Source: an uncultured Allosphingosinicella sp. (GTDB taxonomy: Bacteria > Pseudomonadota > Alphaproteobacteria > Sphingomonadales > Sphingomonadaceae). Taken from it: 64,000 bases of DNA. Position numbers and translations under genes: made by a program. Below the pieces are notes generated by a model. It saw nothing but the letters and a program-made list of their open reading frames with translations. It was not told where the DNA came from and searched no databases. Positions 57,101 to 64,000 of this stretch are shown piece by piece (positions within the stretch are counted from its first letter, which is position 1; every line of letters starts with the position of its first letter). The stretch lies in the NCBI GenBank assembly GCA_934539295.1, contig CAKTCN010000002.1:54532-118531 (forward strand), written 5' to 3'.

Positions 57101-58094
57101 CTCGCTGGTGGAGGGGCTTCCACAACTCGTGTGGCGGGCGGTCGATGCCGGTCGATGGACCTGGGCGAGCCGCCAGTGGAGCGAGTATACGGGCCAGGGC
57201 GGCGCCGACAGTCATGGCTGGGGCTGGCTCGACGTCTTGCACCCCGACGACCGGGAGATCGCTCGCGGCGCCTGGAGCCAGGCTGAGGAACAGGGTGGTT
57301 TCGTGGTCGAGTTTAGGATCAAGGGAAGGGCGTCTGGAGCATATCGATGGTTCCAGACGCGGGCGACCCCGGTGCACGATGAGCACGGCCATATTCTTGA
57401 GTGGATCGGTAGCTCGACCGACATCAATGACCTGCGCGACCTTCAGGAACGTCAGGGGGTGTTGGTCGCCGAGCTCCAGCACCGCACCCGGAACCTGATC
57501 GGCGTCGTCCGGCAGATCGCGCAGAAGACTGCGGTGGCCAGCAGCGACCTTGGCGACTTCCGCAGCAGGTTCCGCGATCGGCTTGATGCTCTCGCCCGGG
57601 TACAGGGCCTACTATCGCGCCTCAACGAGCATGACCGGGTCAGCTTCGATGAACTGCTACGGGCGGAGTTTGCCGCTCATGGCGTTGATCTCGATCATGG
57701 GGACAAAGTGGCGCTCGATGGACCACCGGGGGTGCGCCTACGCTCCACCACCGTTCAGACGCTCGCCATGGCTCTGCACGAGCTGGCAACCAATGCCGCG
57801 AAATATGGCGCGCTTGGTCAGCCAGAAGCGAGGCTCGCCGTGACCTGGCAGATCGCTCCGCCGCGGGAAGAGAATGCCGACCAACAGCCTTGGCTCCACG
57901 TCGACTGGCGGGAAAGCGGCGTCGTAATGCCGAACACGGTGGGCAGCGGTCAGGGACGCGAGTTGATCGAGCGAGCCTTGCCCTACCAACTTGCGGCTGA
58001 GACAACCTATGTGATGGAAGCGGACGGCGTCCATTGCACTATAGCGATGCCCATTTCGGCGACAAATTCCCCTGAGGATGGTGTCGGTGGCTGA
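54141..58094 (+). CDS. hybrid CheB-CheR-PAS-HWE histidine kinase
   Basis: A 1,317-residue cytoplasmic sensor. Residues about 20-190 are a CheB-like domain in which the catalytic Ser and His positions are Cys30 and Arg57, while Asp150 remains. About 205-475 is CheR (GCATGEEAYSIAI at about 325, and SCRNLLIYL). About 650-730 is a coiled coil of NEEL/NEEY heptads. Three PAS domains follow (about 733-847, 850-972, 976-1097, each ending in an ITARH/DINDL type joint). The HWE kinase (about 1105-1310) has phosphoacceptor His1114 in LQHRTRN, HELATNAAKYGAL, and the WxE motif at 1256-1258. It overlaps the response regulator that follows by 17 bases. It likely senses a small molecule or redox/light signal and phosphorylates that regulator. 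Confidence 0.9.
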   Translation: MSDIEDKVKESSTGEDGRTDVLGVVGVGVCAASLRSLEALFAGLGPSINAAYIVAVRQEEGLAVGTVIEVLKRQSSLVVRIGEDGQRLEPNHIYVGAPDDMIALEDGHLRVRPASEPVGHRGTIDTMLMSVAEHAHERTVAVILNGLGTDGAAGVTATKKFGGLSIGEARFEEGGDGSIGAGPYGAVDLRIPVEQMSTQIALYLSKLAEVEDSGTEQVVPEQIESQVAQITTILRNVTSHDFHGYKRGTFLRRVHRRLQVLQIDSVDAYVARLRSDREEVQHLFQDLLIGVTQFFRDPQEFDVLEREIPRLFEGKGPEDQFRVWVLGCATGEEAYSIAILLREHMATLAQPPQVQIFATDLDARALGLARAGRYSESISDHIRPDRLARWFVREGDTYCVSKELREMCIFSPHNLIKDAPFSRIDLLSCRNLLIYLNAEIQNRVIPIFHFSLNPGGVLFLGSSENVTRHQKLFTPIDRKNRVFRRLETATRIIPDFPLTARARAVDPIGTTFSEPAQVPRLSGPVSRQAEAVAERYAPAYVVVDSQYDVLHFSGRTGRFLEPIAGAATLNLLNLVHRDLRIELRAALHRAVSEGQRVELNRLIIRTEDRTNGVNLVVEPIGTGDVTSLIVVFQDTGTLPDGTASGDRPDSDEHVQRLEAELRLTRDRLQATIEELESTNEELKSSNEEYQSINEELQSANEEMETSKEELQSVNEELQTVNGELAHRVSELGRSNSDLKNLLEATQIATVFLDNDLRVRSFTPTATEIFHLLETDVGRPLGHVVSRVNYPELQDDVRRVLKTLAPVDRSVVDPASARHYAAKVLPYRSVDNYISGAVVTFTDLTEVHNAEVALRESEERFRILVGSWAQAVWEAEPSGEITQDSPTWRAQTGQTLGEWLGHGWVNAIHPDDRSEAGRRWDEAVATRSLLENEFRLRRPDGSWSWTNVLAAPLLGEDGSVRKWVGMNIDITARHDAQEAVRESEERLHSLVEGLPQLVWRAVDAGRWTWASRQWSEYTGQGGADSHGWGWLDVLHPDDREIARGAWSQAEEQGGFVVEFRIKGRASGAYRWFQTRATPVHDEHGHILEWIGSSTDINDLRDLQERQGVLVAELQHRTRNLIGVVRQIAQKTAVASSDLGDFRSRFRDRLDALARVQGLLSRLNEHDRVSFDELLRAEFAAHGVDLDHGDKVALDGPPGVRLRSTTVQTLAMALHELATNAAKYGALGQPEARLAVTWQIAPPREENADQQPWLHVDWRESGVVMPNTVGSGQGRELIERALPYQLAAETTYVMEADGVHCTIAMPISATNSPEDGVGG

Positions 58095-58458
58095 TCCTGG
58101 ATTGAAGGGGTGTCGGATCCTCGTCGCGGAAGACGAGTATCTGCTTGCCGAAGAACTTTCGGAGGAACTGAGAGACTCGGGCGCGGTGGTGCTCGGCCCT
58201 GCTCCAACGGTTACACGTGCCTTTGCTCTGGTTGAGCAGCAGCCTGAGCTTGACGGGGCGGTGCTGGACGTCAATCTTGGCGGAGAGCCCGTCTATCCTG
58301 TCGCAGATATGCTGATCGAGCGCGGCGTGCCCGTGGTGTTTACGACGGGCTATGATCGCGCAACGCTTCCCGAGCGCTTCGCCAGCGTGACCAAGTGCGA
58401 AAAGCCGATCAGCTTGAGCCAGATCGCTGCAGCAATCAGTCGGGCAATTCGTGCATAA
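58078..58458 (+). CDS. single-domain response regulator, partner of the hybrid kinase
   Basis: A 126-residue receiver domain without an output domain. Acidic pocket residues AEDE (17-20), phosphoacceptor Asp64 in VLDVNLGG, Thr in TTGY and Lys in CEKP are all in place. It overlaps the kinase by 17 bases (ATG within its last codons; GTG at 58087 is an alternative start), strongly suggesting that it receives phosphate from it. Single-domain receivers of HWE kinases in this group often act through protein-protein contact. Confidence 0.9.
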   Translation: MVSVADPGLKGCRILVAEDEYLLAEELSEELRDSGAVVLGPAPTVTRAFALVEQQPELDGAVLDVNLGGEPVYPVADMLIERGVPVVFTTGYDRATLPERFASVTKCEKPISLSQIAAAISRAIRA

Positions 58459-58481
58459 TCACCCCGATTGATTATAAATCC

Positions 58482-58874
58482 TCATCTAAGACTTCCCGTT
58501 CGCCCGATGTTGAGCATAGGTTCGAACAAAGCAGCCAGCGTATCTGGGTAGAGCGGCTTCTGAAACGTCGTGGCGCCGGCGAAGCGTTCCGGGAGATGAG
58601 TGCTGTCGTAACCTGTCACAAACGCAAATGCGATTCCACGCTCGGCGAGTGCGTCCGCAACTTCGAACGCCATCTCGCCGCGAAGGTTGATGTCGAGCAA
58701 CGCTCCGTCAATTTTCTGATCTTCTTCGATGCGCTGAAGTGCATCCCGCACGGTCGCGACAGGGCCCACCACTTCGGCCCCAGTCTTGATCAGCTCGGCG
58801 CGAACCTCATCGGCCAGGAAATACTCATCTTCGGCGATAAGTATACGCAGGCCGGAGAAGCTCTTGTTGGTCAT
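58482..58874 (-). CDS. single-domain response regulator
   Basis: A 130-residue receiver domain with AEDE (14-17), phosphoacceptor Asp61 in LLDINLRG, TGYD and QKPLY. It is similar to the preceding regulator but convergent with it across 23 bases, so it is not part of the same transcript. It is divergent from the HWE kinase to its right and may be the partner of that kinase. The ATG giving MTNKSFSGLR was chosen; AAGGGA lies ahead of it. Confidence 0.88.
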   Translation of the reverse strand: MTNKSFSGLRILIAEDEYFLADEVRAELIKTGAEVVGPVATVRDALQRIEEDQKIDGALLDINLRGEMAFEVADALAERGIAFAFVTGYDSTHLPERFAGATTFQKPLYPDTLAALFEPMLNIGRTGSLR

Positions 58875-59074
58875 GATTGTCCCTTCGCGCTGACGCTTTT
58901 CTGGCGCGAATAATCTAGCCGACCTTGCTAGCAACATCCATACCGGCATGACCGTAATTCCAATGTCGAACTCTAGTCCTTTCACCAGTAGTGGGACATT
59001 TCGGCCTAGGTCCGCGTTGATGAGGTGGTCGCGCCAAAGATCGCTGGCGTGGCGTACGATATCGATTGGACGAA

Positions 59075-59806
59075 ATGGCGCAACAGTCCGAATTAGACGA
59101 GCTGCGTTCCGAGCTGGAGGCTGCTCGGAACGACCTTTCTACCTGCCGAGGCGACCTTGAAGAGGCTTGGCAACAGGTCCGGTCTACCGCAGCGCGGGAA
59201 CAGCGTCTCCAACACGAGCTCGAGCACAGGGTGCGCAACATGCTTGCGGTGATCCGCTCCGTCTTTCGGCGCACTGCGGAGAGCGGTGATTCCCACGAGG
59301 ACCTCCTGGAGCATTTCAGGGGTCGGCTGGACGTGTTCGCACGCCATCACTCTCTCCTCAGCCGCTCGCCCTTGAGGCCGACCGACCTTGAAAATATCGT
59401 GCGAGACGGGCTGCTCGCATCCGCGGCATCCGACAGCAGAGCTTACGAGGCTTCAGGCCCGGTCGTTGGGCTCCGCCACAAGTCTGCCGAGTTGCTGGCG
59501 CTCACCGTGCACGAGCTTGCCACAAACTCGATCAAGTTCGGAGCCTTGGGACGCGCCGACGGTAAATTGGCAATTGATTGGTCTGTGAGTGGTACCGGAG
59601 GGGGGCAGGCGCTCCTCTTCCGATGGCTAGAAACCGGCATTCCGATTGTCGCGGCAACTCCTTTAAGTCGCGGCTTCGGCCGGCAGTTCATAGAGGAGGC
59701 GCTGCCATACGAGCTTGGAGCGACCACCTCCCTGAACCTCAACGCAGGCCAACTTGAGTGGATCATTGAGCTTCCGCTGATGGACCTTGATGATTCAGTC
59801 GCTTGA
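59075..59806 (+). CDS. HWE-family histidine kinase
   Basis: A 243-residue kinase with a short N-terminal coiled coil (about 5-50), phosphoacceptor His51 in LEHRVRNMLAVIRS, HELATNSIKFGAL (ATP lid region) and the WxE element in FRWLETG, the HWE hallmarks. No sensor domain is present, so it may take its signal from a partner protein. The ATG is chosen; TTG at 59066 is possible and the ribosome binding site is weak. It is divergent from the single-domain response regulator across a 200-base region that likely carries both promoters. Confidence 0.87.
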   Translation: MAQQSELDELRSELEAARNDLSTCRGDLEEAWQQVRSTAAREQRLQHELEHRVRNMLAVIRSVFRRTAESGDSHEDLLEHFRGRLDVFARHHSLLSRSPLRPTDLENIVRDGLLASAASDSRAYEASGPVVGLRHKSAELLALTVHELATNSIKFGALGRADGKLAIDWSVSGTGGGQALLFRWLETGIPIVAATPLSRGFGRQFIEEALPYELGATTSLNLNAGQLEWIIELPLMDLDDSVA

Positions 59807-59911
59807 CGCTCCTCTAGTCGTTCGCTCCGAAGTGCGGACGACCTGTATCGAGGTGGAGGTAATTGTCATCGAACAGCGCGGCATTCTTCAGCGCCTGAAG
59901 GTGGGGGATGA

Positions 59912-60553
59912 CTAGCCGCTCCTTTCGAGCTGGATCAGTCCATCTCTCCGCAGGTCCTGAAGCATGCGGTTCACGTGCACCGCCGTCAGGCCGGTCGCGT
60001 CGGCAATGTCGCTCTGCGTCATATGGAAATCGCAGGCATTTTCGTACGTCAAGCCCACGGCCTCAAGTCGGACAAAAAGCTCGGTGATTAGATGTGCAAT
60101 ACGCTCGTAGGCGGTGCGTTGCCCAAGGTTCAGCATCCATTCCCTCTGAGTGGCTGCGGTGACGAGTTCGTGCCACCAAAGCGCCTGCATGATCCCGGGA
60201 TGCTCGGTGGTGAGCGCTTCCATATCTCGCGCACCCAGCTCGACTGCCCTGATGTCCGTTATCGCTCCGATACTGTGGTCCATGTGCTTGAGGATGAAGA
60301 CATTGGAATCGCACATGTCACCCGGAACGAAGATAGCCACCACCTGCCTGCGGCCATCCGGCAGTTGCTTGTAGCGACAGGCCCAGCCTTCCACGATCAG
60401 GTGGATGTATCGCGGGGCATCCCCCTCCCGCACCAGATCCCGGCGTGCACAGACCGTGCGACCGGGGCGGTCGCAAATGCTATTCAGGCCTGTACGCTCT
60501 TCGGCCGATAGCCGGCTGAAGGCCTCTAGTCGCAATGTCAGCAGAGAATCCAA
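59912..60553 (-). CDS. Crp/Fnr family transcriptional regulator
   Basis: A 213-residue regulator. Residues about 10-125 are a cyclic-nucleotide-binding-like beta barrel (DLVREGDAPRYIHLIVEGWA, PGDMCDSNVFIL), and about 140-210 is the HTH domain (MTQSDIADATGLTAVHVNRM, the recognition helix). The typical Crp/Fnr sequence of sphingomonads starts MDxLLxxLExF; the chosen TTG start gives this and is preceded by AGGAG at 10 bases. A longer frame adds an unlikely extension. No Fnr-type Cys cluster is visible, so oxygen sensing by Fe-S is unlikely. It lies next to HWE kinase genes but on the opposite strand. Confidence 0.85.
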   Translation of the reverse strand: MDSLLTLRLEAFSRLSAEERTGLNSICDRPGRTVCARRDLVREGDAPRYIHLIVEGWACRYKQLPDGRRQVVAIFVPGDMCDSNVFILKHMDHSIGAITDIRAVELGARDMEALTTEHPGIMQALWWHELVTAATQREWMLNLGQRTAYERIAHLITELFVRLEAVGLTYENACDFHMTQSDIADATGLTAVHVNRMLQDLRRDGLIQLERSG

Positions 60554-60771
60554 TCGTCCAAAGCTCCTGAATGGCAAGAGTTGGCATCCCGAACGCTCAA
60601 CTAGATCAGGATAGAACGCGGGGACGCGCGGAAAGGATGCCGACGCTGAGCACCCTAGTGTGCGACTGAGCAGAAGCTTTTGTAACGAACAAATGTTAGT
60701 CTCAGCGATCATTGGCGGACATTGAGCCCTAGCGCCCGATTGAGGCTGCATAGTTCGGTGCTTGAGGACTG

Positions 60772-61797
60772 ATGATGTTGCGGACCCTTGTCCTTTCGGC
60801 TTTTCTGGTCCTGGGATTGGGAAGTCTGTCCGCCTGCGCCGTCAACACGCAGCTCAGCCAGACTGGCCTTCAAAGGCTGGAAGGCCGCACCTATGTCATC
60901 ACCGGGGCAACCAGCGGGTTCGGGCGCGGAGTTGCCGAGATGCTCGGACGCGAGCGGGCAAACGTTGTTCTTGCCGCAAGGCGAACTGAGGTCTTGGAGC
61001 AAGTCGCCGCTCAGGTTCGTGCCTCGGGCGGGCTGGCCCCGGTCGCGACCACCGACGTATCCGATCCGGGACAGGTAGAGAGGCTTGCCCAGGCAGCCGT
61101 TGCACGTTTTGGTCGAATCGACGTGTGGATCAACAATGCCGGCGTTGGCACTTTCGGCCGCTTCGAGGATGTTCCTCTTGCCGACCATAGCCGCGTTGTG
61201 GATGTGAACTTAAAAGGAGTCATATTCGGTAGCCACGCCGCGATGCGGCAATTCAAGGCGCAAGGGCATGGCACACTGATCAACCTCGGCTCGGTCGAGA
61301 GCCAGGCGCCGCTTGCGTGCCATGGAAGTTATGCGGCGACCAAGGCGGGTATTTGGGCGCTCGGGCGCGTCCAAACTGAAGAAGTGCGTCTCGCCGGACT
61401 CAAGAAGCAGATCAAGATCGTGACGATCATGCCGTGGGCCGCGGATGCCCCGTTCTGGCAGCATGCCGCCAATTATAGCGGACGAAGAGGCCGAATGGCT
61501 GCGATGGATAGTCCCGAGGAGGTAGTGCGCGCCATAATCTGGGCGTCCTTGCATCCACGCGAGGAACTGCCGGTGGGTTGGAAAGCGCAGGCTGTCTCCA
61601 CCTTGCACACGATCGCTCCGGACCTCGTTGAGCAGGTGTCCGGGAACATCGCTCACTACGAGCAAATGCAGAAGGCCTCGCCAGATCCCCCGAACTCAGG
61701 CTCGGTCCACCAGCCCATGCAGGAAGGCGCGACGGTCGAGGGCGACGTCCGCAAGCGGATGAAGGCCGAGGACGAAGCACGAAAGCCGTATTCGTAA
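60772..61797 (+). CDS. SDR-family oxidoreductase with lipoprotein-like N-terminus
   Basis: A 341-residue short-chain dehydrogenase. The cofactor motif TGATSGFG (44-51), NNAG (about 121-124), catalytic Ser174, and YAATK with Tyr187 and Lys191 are complete; the core matches classical SDRs with an extended C-terminus (about 280-341, polar). What is odd is the N-terminus MMLRTLVLSAFLVLGLGSLS followed by AC: this is a lipoprotein signal with Cys22, while SDRs are normally cytoplasmic. Either the enzyme is exported to a place without NAD(P)H or the start is further in. AGGA precedes the ATG. The substrate is unknown. Confidence 0.85.
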   Translation: MMLRTLVLSAFLVLGLGSLSACAVNTQLSQTGLQRLEGRTYVITGATSGFGRGVAEMLGRERANVVLAARRTEVLEQVAAQVRASGGLAPVATTDVSDPGQVERLAQAAVARFGRIDVWINNAGVGTFGRFEDVPLADHSRVVDVNLKGVIFGSHAAMRQFKAQGHGTLINLGSVESQAPLACHGSYAATKAGIWALGRVQTEEVRLAGLKKQIKIVTIMPWAADAPFWQHAANYSGRRGRMAAMDSPEEVVRAIIWASLHPREELPVGWKAQAVSTLHTIAPDLVEQVSGNIAHYEQMQKASPDPPNSGSVHQPMQEGATVEGDVRKRMKAEDEARKPYS

Positions 61798-61969
61798 AGC
61801 CTGTTACAAGCGGCGGTTCAACGTTCCTGTCGAGGGACCTGATGTCTTCGGACGGAGGCGCTCAGCAGAGCTTGAGATATGGATGGAGCCGAGGCTGACA
61901 GCGTTCGCGCAGCCAAGCTCATACTTCAACCCAGTTAGTCCAAAGCAGCGCCTACTCTAACCGAGGTAA

Positions 61970-62200
61970 TTGTCGGCACTGCCTCTCCCCGACAGGCTCG
62001 CGAAGGAAGTTGATCCGGTGCGAGACGATAATGCGGAATATCATTCAATGAGAGCGCGCGAGGAACTGAACCGTGGGCTTGCGGCCGGTTCTTTGACCGC
62101 GGCGCGAGCGCATCTCCAACTCTCGTCTCTTCATTCCGCACGGATGAAGGAGGCGGGTGGTGCGGCGAGCAAATGCAAGCCTCCTCTGATCATGCCCTGA
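61970..62200 (+). CDS. small hypothetical protein
   Basis: A 76-residue protein starting at TTG with GAGGTAA just before it. It is alpha-helical and charged in the middle (RDDNAEYHSMRAREELNRGL, then ARAHLQLSSLHSARMKEAGG). It resembles short sphingomonad proteins with an E/R-rich pattern and an AxxHLxLxxxY-like core, of unknown function. The 172 bases before it hold nothing I recognise. It is likely a real gene on composition and start, but without an informative family. Confidence 0.55.
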   Translation: MSALPLPDRLAKEVDPVRDDNAEYHSMRAREELNRGLAAGSLTAARAHLQLSSLHSARMKEAGGAASKCKPPLIMP

Positions 62201-62365
62201 CGCATGATTTTCAGCGAGGAGATGTGGATGAAGCGGGCGTTCGTTCAGTCAGAATCAACTGCGCTTGAATGTACGTGTAGGTGGAAAGCGGACATTCGAC
62301 CTTCTTTGGTGAACCTCGGCCACGTTCGGCGGTTCACCGGCTGAACCTTGTCCAAGGGAGCCGAC

Positions 62366-63679
62366 GTGGCAATCGAGTTGATCCGCGAACCACTAGAGGC
62401 CGATACCCAGGCTGAAGCGCCTCCGCCGGCTCCCGGCATCTTGAAGCTAGTGGGGGCAGGCGTCGTTACCGGCGCTGCGGACGATGATCCGTCCGCCATC
62501 GGAACCTATGCGAGCGCCGGTGCGAAGTTTGGTCTCGGCTTCCTGTGGGTCGCCCCCATTCTGCTGCCGATGATGTATGTGGTGACGTACCTGTCGGCCA
62601 AGATTGGGCAGGTCTACGGCAAGGGGCTGTTCGCCTGTATCCGGGACCAATTCCCAAAATGGGTCCTGCTGCCGATGGTGATCCTGGCGTTCACTGGCAA
62701 CATTATCGAGGCCGCGGCCGATCTTGGCGGAATCGGCGCCGCCCTTAACCTGCTCGTTCCCGCCGTCCCGGTCCCAGCGATCGTCATTGGAACCGCCGCC
62801 GTCATTTTCACCATTCAGTATTTCGGATCCTACACGCTCATCCGGCACATCTTCCGGTGGCTGGCACTCATTCTATTCGCCTATGTCGTTGCCGCAATCA
62901 TGGCCAAGCCCGATCCGCTTGAAGTGCTCCGCGCCACCTTCATTCCCCGTGTGGAGCTCAGCGAGGAATTCCTCATGCTGGTGGTGGCTTGTATCGGCAC
63001 CTCGCTGTCGGCCTATGTCTACACCTGGCAGTCCAATCAGGAGGTCGAGGAGCAGATTGCCATTGGTCGGCGGCGGCTCTGGCAGCGGAAAGGAGCGTCG
63101 CGAAAGGAGATGAAGCGGACCAGTCGGGATGTGCTGGTCGGGATGGTCTTCTCGAACATCATCCTCTACTTCATCATTCTATCGACGGGCCTCACGCTCC
63201 ATCCCGCCGGACAGACGGAGATCGAAACGGCGGCCCAGGCCGCCGCGGCGCTGGAGCCGCTTGCCGGGGAGGGGGCCAAATATCTATTCGCAGCCGGTGT
63301 GGTCGGGGTCGGGTTCCTGGCAGTGCCGATCATGACGACCGGTGCTGCCTATGATGTCGTTCAAGGGATGGGGAAGGAAGGCAGCCTTCACGACCTCCCA
63401 AGTGAGAACAAGCTGTTCTACGCCATCATCGGGATCGTCACCTCGCTTGCTGTCGCGATGAACTTCCTCGGCTTCAATCCGATGAAGGCGTTGGTATGGT
63501 CAGGCGTGGTCCAGGGCTTCTCGGTCCCGCCGCTGCTTCTCCTGATGATGCTGCTCACGAATAGCCGGAAGGTCGTCGGCGCACGGACAAACGGACGATG
63601 GACTAATATTCTTGGCTGGATGACGACGCTTGTGACGTTCCTTTGCACAATGGCGCTCGTGATTACGTGGGTCCTCTGA
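62366..63679 (+). CDS. Nramp-related divalent metal transporter
   Basis: A 437-residue inner membrane protein with about 11 hydrophobic segments, related to Nramp transporters of Mn2+/Fe2+. The first-helix motif is DDDPSAIGTY (39-48) in place of the canonical DPGN, so the metal-binding Asp41 remains but the Asn is replaced by Ala44. In the sixth helix GTSLSAYVYTW replaces the usual MPH. Both changes place it with Nramp-related proteins whose ion (possibly Mg2+ or other) may differ. The GTG start follows AAGGGAG by six bases; a TTG further up is a poorer choice. It is followed by a small membrane protein whose ATG overlaps its stop. Confidence 0.85.
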   Translation: MAIELIREPLEADTQAEAPPPAPGILKLVGAGVVTGAADDDPSAIGTYASAGAKFGLGFLWVAPILLPMMYVVTYLSAKIGQVYGKGLFACIRDQFPKWVLLPMVILAFTGNIIEAAADLGGIGAALNLLVPAVPVPAIVIGTAAVIFTIQYFGSYTLIRHIFRWLALILFAYVVAAIMAKPDPLEVLRATFIPRVELSEEFLMLVVACIGTSLSAYVYTWQSNQEVEEQIAIGRRRLWQRKGASRKEMKRTSRDVLVGMVFSNIILYFIILSTGLTLHPAGQTEIETAAQAAAALEPLAGEGAKYLFAAGVVGVGFLAVPIMTTGAAYDVVQGMGKEGSLHDLPSENKLFYAIIGIVTSLAVAMNFLGFNPMKALVWSGVVQGFSVPPLLLLMMLLTNSRKVVGARTNGRWTNILGWMTTLVTFLCTMALVITWVL

Positions 63680-63873
63680 TGAGCCGGCGCGGACTGCTAC
63701 GCCGGGACCTGATAGTATCGAGCTTCGTGCTGCTAACGGGCATTACCATGTTGGTTGCGCCGAGAATGTTCAGCTTGCCGACGCCTCAGTGGTGGGTTCC
63801 CTCTGCAGCACTGTTCACGTTTTCCGGAGCATTGGCGGAACTACTGGCCATTCACCGCTTCAATCGAGGTTGA
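63679..63873 (+). CDS. small membrane protein, overlapping the Nramp-like gene
   Basis: A 64-residue protein with two likely transmembrane helices (about 10-28 and 36-56) and a basic start (MSRRGLLRRD). Its ATG shares one base with the transporter stop (TGATG), so it is translated with it. It may be a subunit or stabiliser of the transporter, but this is inference from overlap only. No family recognised. Confidence 0.65.
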   Translation: MSRRGLLRRDLIVSSFVLLTGITMLVAPRMFSLPTPQWWVPSAALFTFSGALAELLAIHRFNRG

Positions 63874-63912
63874 ATGTCCGCAACTGATGACGTGGACGGC
63901 TCTCCACCCCTT

Positions 63913-63930
63913 CCGCAGGATGATCTGCGG
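63913..63930. other. 6-bp perfect hairpin before the IS110 transposase
   Basis: CCGCAG and CTGCGG pair over a 6-base loop, 22 bases before the transposase ATG. It could be part of the left end of the IS110 element or its structured leader, but only 79 bases separate the preceding gene from the transposase, so the extent of the element is unclear. Confidence 0.35.
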
Positions 63931-63952
63931 ATGAGCCGGAAGGAGAGCCACG

Positions 63953-64000
63953 ATGGGGACTGTCACGACGATTGGTTTGGACCGCGCGAAGAGCGTGTTC
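63953..64000 (+). CDS. IS110-family transposase, first 16 codons (runs off right edge)
   Basis: MGTVTTIGLDRAKSVF is the start of an IS110/IS1111-family DEDD transposase, including the first catalytic Asp (GLD). AAGGAG lies about eight bases before the ATG. The body, and any structured RNA or inverted repeats at the other end, lie beyond the window, so intactness and subgroup cannot be judged. Confidence 0.8.
   Translation, partial: MGTVTTIGLDRAKSVF

Noticed and set aside
60683..60698. Inverted repeat TAAC-n8-GTTA upstream of the Crp/Fnr gene
   Set aside because: The arms are only four bases and do not match a known Crp/Fnr box.

Overview
The window looks like chromosomal DNA of a GC-rich alphaproteobacterium, most likely Sphingomonas or a close relative. 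I base this on two long TonB-dependent receptors with sugar and peptide enzymes beside them, HWE-type histidine kinases, alphaproteobacterial response regulators, and frequent GTG/TTG starts with 4-base gene overlaps. I saw no rRNA, tRNA or CRISPR array.

Left part (1-10 kb). A partial M61 aminopeptidase and a small coupled gene run off the left edge. They are followed by a zinc alcohol dehydrogenase with a small membrane protein. Next is a peptide-scavenging locus: a TonB receptor, divergent from a secreted fusion of cyanophycinase (S51) and isoaspartyl peptidase/asparaginase, an Lrp/AsnC regulator and an FAD oxidoreductase. The fusion holds both enzyme types needed to take cyanophycin to aspartate and arginine.

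Glucan locus (10-23.5 kb). A leftward operon encodes a LacI regulator, a TonB receptor, a GH144-type endo-glucanase, a large six-hairpin glycosidase and a CE1-like esterase; the first four are linked by 4-base overlaps or short gaps. A Tat-exported GH3 glucosidase runs divergently, and a GPH-type sugar symporter lies convergent to it. A perfect 16-bp LacI-type operator sits in the divergent promoter. The likely substrate is a beta-glucan, probably beta-1,2-glucan.

Giant adhesin and export locus (23.8-49.4 kb). One gene of about 6,560 codons has an N-terminal LEPR motif, a DUF4347 domain with a His/Cys pair, and about 58 alternating Ig-like modules. It is followed by a TolC-like lipoprotein, an HlyD-type adaptor, an HlyD protein with a cytoplasmic GAF-like domain, and a fusion of a PqqD-like domain, an M50 site-2 protease and an HlyD-like domain. 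No ABC transporter is present. I consider this the best candidate for an undescribed system: ABC-independent export or processing of a LEPR-tagged giant surface protein.

Scar region (51.3-53 kb). Two unknown secreted proteins precede a stretch with a broken MerR-type regulator, a small Rmf-like gene and a frameshifted IS5-family transposase remnant.

Signalling region (53-60.6 kb). It holds a stand-alone CheB, a CheB-CheR-PAS-HWE hybrid kinase whose CheB part has lost its catalytic Ser and His, two response regulators, a second HWE kinase and a Crp/Fnr regulator.

Right end (60.7-64 kb). A lipoprotein-like SDR, a small hypothetical protein, an Nramp-related transporter with a small membrane protein, and the first codons of an IS110-family transposase at the edge.
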